A DNA stretch of 11,441 bases from Saprospiraceae bacterium (GTDB lineage Bacteria; Bacteroidota; Bacteroidia; Chitinophagales; Saprospiraceae), in contig JABWAJ010000128.1 of NCBI GenBank assembly GCA_013361075.1, positions 1 to 11,441 on the forward strand. Reading direction: 5' to 3'. Below are positions 7,033 to 11,441 of this stretch, one piece after another. Each line of letters opens with the position of its first letter. Positions within the stretch are counted from its first letter, which is position 1. Made by a program: the position numbers and the translations under genes. Under the pieces are notes generated by a model, which saw only the letters and a list, made by a program, of their open reading frames with translations, did no database searches and was not told the origin of the DNA.

Positions 7033-8568
7033 ATGACAGTTACCAGCAACTTGGTTAAAAATGGCATCAGGCTCCTGCAGCATTTTGATCGCCAGCGTAT
7101 TTCGCCTGCAATTCAGCAACGCAGCACGCTCCAGTACCTCCTTCGGCGCGCGGAATCCACTGCTTTTGGGCAGCATTACCGCTTTTCCGATATCCTGCAA
7201 TCCGCTGACTATTCCGATGCATTTCGGAAAACGGTAGGCCTGCATGATTACGACAGCATGTTCACTGAGTGGTGGCACCGTTGTTTAGCCGGAGAACCGG
7301 ATGTGACGTGGAAAGGACAGGTACGGCATTTTGCCCTCAGTTCGGGCACTTCCGGAGCACCAAGCAAATACATTCCGGTAACACAAGACATGCGGCGTTG
7401 CCTGAAAACGGGTGCTTTGCGCATGTTTTCCTGTATGCCCAAATACGACCTGCCTGCCGACTTCTATACCAAAGAGTGGTTGATGATCGGAAGTACCTCA
7501 ACCCTGCAGGACCTCGGCCATTGTTACGCTGGGGATTTAAGCGGCATCAATGCCAGCGAACCCCCGGTCTGGATTCGCCGGTTTTACCGCCCCGGTGTCC
7601 AAATTGCCAGAATACCCAACTGGGATGAGCGCACGGAGGTGATTGCACAAAATGCCTACAAATGGGACATCAGCCTCATCGCAGGCACGCCAAGCTGGAT
7701 GCAACTCACCGTTGAACACATCCTCGATCACTATAAACTGGACAGCCTTCACCAATTGTGGAAAAACTTGTCGGTGGTGGTAACCGGGGGGACTTCCTTT
7801 GAGCCTTACCGGAAAAGTTTTGAGCGCCTGCTCGACCGGCCACTGATTCACCAGGAAACCTACATGGCTTCTGAAGGCTTCATCGCGTTCCAGGACCGTC
7901 CTGACGGCGACATGCGCCTGCTGCTGAACAATGGCATTTTCTTCGAATTTGTGCCTTTTGACGATGCGCACTTTGACGAAGCGGGCCAGATTCGTCCTGA
8001 CGCAGAACCCCTCACCATTGAAGAGATTCAGGAAGGAAAAGATTACGCCCTGTTGCTGAGTACCTGCTCCGGTGCGTGGCGCTACCTGATCGGAGATGTG
8101 GTGCGCTTTACCGACAAAGAGCGGGCGGAAATTATCGTTACCGGACGTACCAAACACTTCCTGAGCATTTGTGGCGAACACCTTTCGGTGGACAACATGA
8201 CCCACGCTGTGCTGAATGTGGAAAATAAACTGAATGTCGGAATTCCTGAATTTACGGTATCGGGCGTTCAGGCAGGCTCCCACCATGCACATCGCTGGTA
8301 TATCGGCACCAACGACCCTATTGTTGACAAGGAGGTGCTGGGCCGCCTGCTGGATGAAGAGTTGTGCCGCCTCAACGACGACTACCGGGTAGAGCGTTCG
8401 GCCATGCTCCAGAAGCCTCAGGTGGAAATCGTGCCGGTTAGTTACTTCTATGACTGGCACCGCCAGACGGGCAAAATGAACGGCCAGAGCAAAACCGCCC
8501 GCGTTTTGAAAGGCCAGGCTTTCGAGGCCTGGGAAAGTTTCATTTGCCAGAAAAGACAGACTACGTGA
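7033..8568 (+). CDS. GH3-family (auxin-responsive promoter type) acyl-acid amido synthetase
   Basis: A 511-residue member of the bacterial GH3 family, close to the usual length. GH3 enzymes belong to the adenylate-forming superfamily: they activate a carboxylic acid with ATP and transfer it to an amine, usually an amino acid; bacterial substrates are mostly unknown. Visible motifs: the ATP-binding loop S-S-G-T-S-G-A-P-S-K-Y-I-P (103-115), an E-T-Y-M-A-S-E-G-F segment (275-283) matching the second nucleotide motif, Y-L-I-G-D-V-V-R-F (351-359) matching the third, and T-G-R-T-K-H-F-L-S-I (370-379) leading to the C-terminal lid domain. No signal peptide, so cytoplasmic. Its stop codon overlaps the GTG start of the LysE-type exporter (GTGA), which implies cotranscription and coupled translation. 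ATG 7033 fits the family N-terminus. Confidence 0.88.
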   Translation: MTVTSNLVKNGIRLLQHFDRQRISPAIQQRSTLQYLLRRAESTAFGQHYRFSDILQSADYSDAFRKTVGLHDYDSMFTEWWHRCLAGEPDVTWKGQVRHFALSSGTSGAPSKYIPVTQDMRRCLKTGALRMFSCMPKYDLPADFYTKEWLMIGSTSTLQDLGHCYAGDLSGINASEPPVWIRRFYRPGVQIARIPNWDERTEVIAQNAYKWDISLIAGTPSWMQLTVEHILDHYKLDSLHQLWKNLSVVVTGGTSFEPYRKSFERLLDRPLIHQETYMASEGFIAFQDRPDGDMRLLLNNGIFFEFVPFDDAHFDEAGQIRPDAEPLTIEEIQEGKDYALLLSTCSGAWRYLIGDVVRFTDKERAEIIVTGRTKHFLSICGEHLSVDNMTHAVLNVENKLNVGIPEFTVSGVQAGSHHAHRWYIGTNDPIVDKEVLGRLLDEELCRLNDDYRVERSAMLQKPQVEIVPVSYFYDWHRQTGKMNGQSKTARVLKGQAFEAWESFICQKRQTT

Positions 8569-9203
8569 GTGAATTGATCTGGAGGGGTCTGGTGTTTGGA
8601 GTGAGTTTAAGTTTCCTGATCGGACCAATGATGGTGGTCTATATTCAGATTGGCGTTGAGCGGGGTTTCCGGGCCGCTACGATGGCGGCTTTTGGTTCGT
8701 GGGCCAGTGACGTCATGTACATTTTTCTCGTCTATTTTGGCGTTTCCTACATTTTCAGCATCACCAATGCGGAAGGGTTCCGGTTTTGGAGCAGCTTAGC
8801 CGGTGGCCTTATTTTGGTGGTCATTGGCCTTGCCATTTTGTTGCGCCGCCCGGTTGCAGCCCGCAACCCATCCATGCCGCTTGCTACGAATGCCGGCAAT
8901 TCATCCAAATCTTACTTCAGGCTTTGGCTCACCGGGTTTGTCATCAATACCGTCAACCCTTTTCCTGCCTTTTTTTGGCTCGGGGTTATGGGGTCTGCCG
9001 GTCGCAACCTCAGCGCTTCCGAAACTTTGGTGCTTTTTGGCAGCATTGTGGGCACGGTCATCTTTTTTGACCTGCTGAAAGTGCTGCTCGCCAAACGCCT
9101 GCAGCTCTGGATCCGCACCTCCTACATCGCGTACATGCGCAACTTTTCCGGTGCAGCCCTGGTGATTTTGGGCATTGTGCTGATCATCAGGGGGGTGATG
9201 TGA
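8565..9203 (+). CDS. LysE-family transporter
   Basis: A 212-residue integral inner-membrane protein of the LysE/RhtB exporter group. The frame could also start at a TTG at 8544, but GTG 8565 overlaps the GH3 stop codon by four bases (GTGA), and from there the protein begins M-S-E-L-I-W-R-G-L-V directly before the first membrane segment, so I choose it. Signatures: the G-V-S-L-S-F-L-I-G-P-M-M motif (12-23, the conserved GP near the N-terminus) followed by I-G-V-E-R-G-F-R, and N-T-V-N-P-F-P-A-F-F-W (128-138) matching the NP motif of the second half. About six hydrophobic segments are visible, near 8-30, 40-62, 76-93, 118-141, 154-176 and 196-209; a polar loop at 94-117 divides the halves. Members export amino acids or related small molecules; the substrate here is unknown, though the tight link to a GH3 enzyme hints at its product. 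Confidence 0.85.
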   Translation: MSELIWRGLVFGVSLSFLIGPMMVVYIQIGVERGFRAATMAAFGSWASDVMYIFLVYFGVSYIFSITNAEGFRFWSSLAGGLILVVIGLAILLRRPVAARNPSMPLATNAGNSSKSYFRLWLTGFVINTVNPFPAFFWLGVMGSAGRNLSASETLVLFGSIVGTVIFFDLLKVLLAKRLQLWIRTSYIAYMRNFSGAALVILGIVLIIRGVM

Positions 9204-9210
9204 GGGGAAT

Positions 9211-9240
9211 AAGGTGCAAGGTGCAAAGGGCAAAGGGCAA
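9211..9240 (+). repeat. Degenerate heptanucleotide tandem repeat
   Basis: AAGGTGC occurs twice (9211-9224), then AAAGGGC twice (9225-9238), then AA. It lies 8 bp behind the exporter stop codon. Period seven cannot be kept in a reading frame, consistent with a non-coding spacer. Confidence 0.85.
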
Positions 9241-9298
9241 TTTAGTATTGGAATGTTTATTTTTTTCGGGAGTAAAAAATGGATTAAAAGCAATTGCC

Positions 9299-9868
9299 TT
9301 ACCTCGCTTCCAGGGCTTCTAAAATCAGCTCCGCCTCATAGCCTTTCTGCAGGGCATGCCGGAACAATTTATCGCGACGGGTGCGCTCGTCGCCGCCTTT
9401 AAGCAGGTTTTGCTGTTTGGCCAATAACTTACACAGGGTATCCCAATATTCGGTTTCGTCAATTTCAGAAAAGGCAGCTTTGATGCAGTATTCCGACAGT
9501 TGCCGCCGCTTCAGTTCCTGCCGGATGCGCACCCGCCCCCATTGCTTGATGCGGAATTTGCCGCGCGCATACGACCGCGCAAACCGCTCTTCGTTCAAAA
9601 AATCCTCCTCAATGAGCAGGACCATGATTTCCCCGAGGTCGTCGCCATAAACCCCCAGTTCCAGCAATTTACTGCGCACTTCTGAGTGGCAGCGATCCTG
9701 GTAGGCACAGAAGCGCTGGAGTTTCTGGAGCGCCTCTGATTTACCCGTTCGTTTTTTGATGGGCTGTTCGTCGGATGGCAGCAAGGTGTATGGTTTGTTG
9801 TTTAAAAAAAAAAGAATACGCGCATTGATTTGAATACGGCAAACTATCTTTCGCCGCGAAAAATTCAC
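9299..9868 (-). CDS. recX: Regulatory protein RecX (start uncertain)
   Basis: RecX binds RecA filaments and limits recombination and the SOS response. The body is typical of Bacteroidota RecX: A-L-Q-K-L-Q-R-F-C-A-Y-Q-D-R-C-H, then E-V-R-S-K-L-L-E-L-G-V-Y-G-D-D-L, F-L-N-E-E-R-F-A-R-S-Y-A-R-G-K-F-R-I-K, W-G-R-V-R-I-R-Q-E-L-K, and a C-terminal three-helix repeat ending in H-A-L-Q-K-G-Y-E-A-E-L-I-L-E-A-L. The coordinates give the longest frame, which begins with GTG at 9868 (189 residues). The first 28 residues look unlike the family, which usually has about 155-165 residues; a TTG start at 9784 would give 161. An ATG at 9825 lies in a different frame, upstream of a T10 run (9813-9804); it would join the RecX frame if the run had 8 or 11 T. 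The gene is divergent from mscS. Confidence 0.85.
   Translation of the reverse strand: MNFSRRKIVCRIQINARILFFLNNKPYTLLPSDEQPIKKRTGKSEALQKLQRFCAYQDRCHSEVRSKLLELGVYGDDLGEIMVLLIEEDFLNEERFARSYARGKFRIKQWGRVRIRQELKRRQLSEYCIKAAFSEIDETEYWDTLCKLLAKQQNLLKGGDERTRRDKLFRHALQKGYEAELILEALEAR
9804..9813 (-). repeat. Poly-T (10) homopolymer at the 5' end of recX
   Basis: Ten A on the plus strand. On the coding strand an ATG at 9825 is followed by three codons, then this run, then a TAA stop created by the run length. With 8 or 11 T the ATG would read into RecX. Confidence 0.85.
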
Positions 9869-9928
9869 CCAGGTGGTAAAATCATACCAGCATCGTGAAT
9901 CACAACAAAATTACAAAACTGCTGCATT

Positions 9929-10771
9929 ATGGAGTATGCAACCATTCTGATTGAAAAATTCATCAATTACCTGCCCAATATTGCGGGGGCGCTCGTCACG
10001 CTCGTAATAGGCTTCTGGCTGGTAGGCTGGGTCACGAAGCTCGTGCGCCACGCCATGATGCGCCGCAAAATTGACGAAACGGTGCAGCCTTTTCTGGCCT
10101 CGCTGGTAGATGTGGGCCTGAAGGTGTTGCTGCTGCTGAGCGTGGCCGGCATGTTTGGCATCGAAACGACCTCCTTTATTGCCATTTTCAGCGCGCTGGC
10201 CCTGTCCATTGGTCTGGCGCTGCAGGGCAACCTCGGGCACTTTGCCAGTGGCGTGCTGCTGCTCATTTTCCGGCCCTTCAAAGTGGGCGACTGGGTAAAA
10301 ATCGGCGATTTCGAGGGGCACATTACCGAAATACAGGTGTTCAACACCGTATTGGTGACCAACGAAAACAAAAAGGTCTTCATCCCGAACGGCGTCATCA
10401 CGAGTGGCGCCATCGTCAACCTTTCGGGCATGGGTGACCTGAAAGTGTTCATGCGCTTTGGCGTCAGCTACGACGACCCGATCGACGAAGTGCGCAAAGT
10501 CATCCTCGAAGTGGCCCAATCCTGCCCGCAAATCCTGCAGGACAAACCCATTGAAATTTTCGTGGAAGCACTTGGTACCGACGCCATCGAATACGCCGTT
10601 CGCCCCTGGTGCCACGCGGACGACTATTGGGATGTCTATTTTTACATGCACGAACACGTCATGAAAGCATTGGACAAGCACGGCATGAATGTCCCCTTCC
10701 CACAAATGGACGTACGGCTGCACAAAGACGGCTGGGATTTTACCCAGGCAAAGGCAGGAACGAAAAACTGA
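9929..10771 (+). CDS. mscS: Small-conductance mechanosensitive channel, MscS type
   Basis: A 280-residue inner-membrane channel, close in size to the classical heptameric MscS. It opens under membrane tension to release solutes on osmotic downshock. Three membrane segments are visible: TM1 about 17-38 (I-A-G-A-L-V-T-L-V-I-G-F-W), TM2 about 59-78, and the pore-lining TM3 about 82-115 with the Gly/Ala-rich pattern A-L-S-I-G-L-A-L-Q-G-N-L-G-H-F-A-S-G. The beta domain follows directly with F-R-P-F-K-V-G-D-W-V (114-123) and F-I-P-N-G (151-155), and the cytoplasmic alpha/beta domain ends with V-P-F-P-Q-M-D-V-R-L (255-264), a hallmark of the family. No extra N-terminal domain is present. ATG 9929 is the first start after the divergent recX region and fits the family. 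The tRNA promoter begins right behind the stop codon. Confidence 0.93.
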   Translation: MEYATILIEKFINYLPNIAGALVTLVIGFWLVGWVTKLVRHAMMRRKIDETVQPFLASLVDVGLKVLLLLSVAGMFGIETTSFIAIFSALALSIGLALQGNLGHFASGVLLLIFRPFKVGDWVKIGDFEGHITEIQVFNTVLVTNENKKVFIPNGVITSGAIVNLSGMGDLKVFMRFGVSYDDPIDEVRKVILEVAQSCPQILQDKPIEIFVEALGTDAIEYAVRPWCHADDYWDVYFYMHEHVMKALDKHGMNVPFPQMDVRLHKDGWDFTQAKAGTKN

Positions 10772-10778
10772 TGCCGGG

Positions 10779-10810
10779 CTTGCATGGTATGGCGCGATTG
10801 CATACCTTTG
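10779..10810 (+). promoter_or_regulatory. Bacteroidota-type promoter of the tRNA gene
   Basis: CTTG (10779-10782) and TACCTTTG (10803-10810) are separated by 20 bp and match the Bacteroidota primary sigma pattern (-33 TTTG, -7 TAnnTTTG). The tRNA begins 11 bases behind the -7 element, so transcription should start just a few bases before the mature 5' end. Confidence 0.75.
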
Positions 10811-10821
10811 CGTCCGCTTTT

Positions 10822-10895
10822 GGTCCCATAGCTCAGCCGGTTAGAGCATCTGACTCATAATCAGAGGGTCCTAGGTTCAAGCCCTAGTGGGACCA
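10822..10895 (+). tRNA. tRNA with anticodon CAT (elongator Met or lysidine-modified Ile2)
   Basis: A complete cloverleaf of 74 bases: acceptor GGTCCCA / TGGGACC, D arm GCTC / GAGC, anticodon stem TCTGA / TCAGA with loop CTCATAA (anticodon CAT at 10856-10858), T arm CTAGG / CCTAG with loop TTCAAGC, and discriminator A at 10895. The genome continues CCG, so the 3' CCA is not encoded. It is not an initiator tRNA: the first acceptor pair G-C is matched and the anticodon stem lacks the three G-C pairs. Whether it is Met or Ile2 is unsettled; C4-G69 and C5-G68 in the acceptor recall Ile2 tRNAs recognised by TilS. Confidence 0.95.
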
Positions 10896-11048
10896 CCGAA
10901 ATGATGATTGATAAGAGATGATTGATGATGGAAAATTTAGAGCTCCGGATGCATTCGAGGTTACGGATGCCCACATCATCAATCTTCCATGCTGTAATCA
11001 TCAATTATCAATAACATAAGTAAGGGTGGAGTGCATCTGCCCAAACAA
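10896..11048. other. Gene-free spacer with short repeats behind the tRNA
   Basis: No credible gene. The stretch is rich in ATGATTGAT-like words. ATTGATGATG (10921-10930) is inversely repeated as CATCATCAAT (10974-10983), and CGGATGC occurs twice in direct orientation (10946-10952 and 10964-10970). It might fold as part of the tRNA precursor trailer, but no function can be assigned. Confidence 0.6.
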
Positions 11049-11083
11049 CGAGGCATCCTGAGTTTACTTTCAGGATGCCTCGT
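11048..11083 (+). terminator. Hairpin, probable terminator behind the tRNA transcript
   Basis: A perfect 13-bp stem: ACGAGGCATCCTG (11048-11060) against CAGGATGCCTCGT (11071-11083), with a 10-nt loop. It is followed by ATTGTTT, only a loose T tract. No other transcription unit lies between it and the tRNA, so it probably ends that transcript. Confidence 0.6.
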
Positions 11084-11087
11084 ATTG

Positions 11088-11317
11088 TTTCAGGTGGTTT
11101 GTGATCTGTGTGAAGGATGCAGTGTCCCTCTGGAGGCGTGGATCAATACGCAGCGATTAAGTTTTCATTTTCTAATCCGTTATCACGCCACGTGTCGGAC
11201 ACTTCCAAAAGTGTCCGACATGTGGCGTGATAACGGAGTGAACCTCGATCGCTGCAAGGGGACCAAGCGAGGGCGGCTCTCAAAGGGCACCTCACGCCCC
11301 ATCCAACCTGCCTGAAA
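11088..11317. repeat. Nested inverted-repeat element around a 28-bp-arm hairpin
   Basis: The core is a hairpin with arms 11177-11204 and 11209-11236 and a CCAA loop; 27 of 28 pairs are perfect and the remaining one is G-T, so an RNA would pair throughout. Around it lie, in nested order, GCAGCGAT (11150-11157) / ATCGCTGC (11248-11255), GGCGTG (11135-11140) / CACGCC (11293-11298), GGATG (11115-11119) / CATCC (11300-11304), and TTTCAGG (11088-11094) / CCTGAAA (11311-11317). No protein gene is credible here; an open frame across it merely reads through the stems. It may be a dispersed palindromic element or a structured RNA. The short outer pairs may be chance. Confidence 0.55.
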
Positions 11318-11322
11318 TAACA

Positions 11323-11353
11323 GAAGCCATCCTGAAAAAATCAGGATGGCTTC
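11323..11353 (-). terminator. Hairpin terminator of the minus-strand gene at the right edge
   Basis: A perfect 13-bp stem GAAGCCATCCTGA (11323-11335) against TCAGGATGGCTTC (11341-11353) with an AAAAA loop. It begins 18 bases behind the TGA stop at 11372. On the plus strand it is followed by CTTTT, so it could work in both directions. Its CATCCTGA core is shared with the hairpin at 11048-11083. Confidence 0.65.
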
Positions 11354-11371
11354 CTTTTAAAGCTTGTTCAA

Positions 11372-11441
11372 TCAATTATACTTGTTGCGGCGGGGCAGCA
11401 TGGTGGTGGAAAAGAGCCATTTCCGACCCACGATGATTCCC
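11372..11441 (-). CDS. C-terminal end of an unidentified protein (start outside window)
   Basis: Reading the minus strand from the edge gives 22 codons, G-I-I-V-G-R-K-W-L-F-S-T-T-M-L-P-R-R-N-K-Y-N, then TGA at 11374-11372. The basic, aromatic ending and the terminator hairpin just behind the stop support a real gene end. Too little is visible to name a family. Confidence 0.5.
   Translation of the reverse strand, partial: GIIVGRKWLFSTTMLPRRNKYN

Noticed and set aside
11177..11236. Possible integron attC site, because of GTTATCA / TGATAAC ends
   Set aside because: The core sites are in the wrong order for attC, there is no cassette gene or integrase nearby, and the stem lacks the unpaired bases attC sites carry.
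11031..11315. A 94-codon open frame on the plus strand
   Set aside because: It runs through a terminator stem and both arms of the large hairpin; the product has no protein-like domain pattern.

Overview
The window reads as chromosomal DNA of a Bacteroidota bacterium, most likely in or near the Saprospiria (Saprospiraceae-like). This rests on two secreted proteins with type IX secretion (T9SS) C-terminal domains, a Bacteroidota-type promoter (TTG, 20 bp, TACCTTTG) directly in front of a tRNA gene, and a bacterial GH3-family acyl-amido synthetase. There is no sign of a plasmid, prophage, CRISPR array or intact transposon.

Layout. Positions 1-819 (+) hold the C-terminal end of a large secreted or surface protein. 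A cluster of three hairpins (940-1095) separates it from two genes on the minus strand. The first is a short T9SS-sorted secreted protein (1103-2029). The second is an M43/pappalysin-like secreted zinc metalloprotease (2116-3751). As given, its reading frame is broken at a run of ten G (coding strand) just behind the signal peptide. After a gene-free 296 bp gap the plus strand carries an AhpD-like carboxymuconolactone decarboxylase family protein (4048-4416), a 15-bp tandem repeat, and a full-length UvrD/PcrA helicase (4505-6808). A degraded small gene seems to lie on the minus strand at 6845-7020. A GH3-family protein (7033-8568) then overlaps a LysE-family exporter (8565-9203) by GTGA, so they form a two-gene operon. 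recX (minus, ending at 9299) and an mscS-type channel gene (9929-10771, plus) are divergent. A CAT-anticodon tRNA (10822-10895) follows with its own promoter. The last 476 bp before the next gene are gene-free but rich in inverted repeats, including a 28-bp-arm hairpin at 11177-11236. The final 70 bases are the C-terminal end of another minus-strand gene.

How the genes relate. Most are independent housekeeping units: DNA repair (UvrD/PcrA, RecX), osmotic safety (MscS), translation (tRNA). The GH3-LysE pair could make and export an amino-acid conjugate, but this is inference. The most notable observation is the poly-G tract, which would make the secreted protease an ON/OFF phase-variable gene unless it is a sequencing error. 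I do not see a clearly new multi-gene system. The best leads are the poly-G protease, the structured intergenic element near the right end, and the gene relic at 6845-7020.
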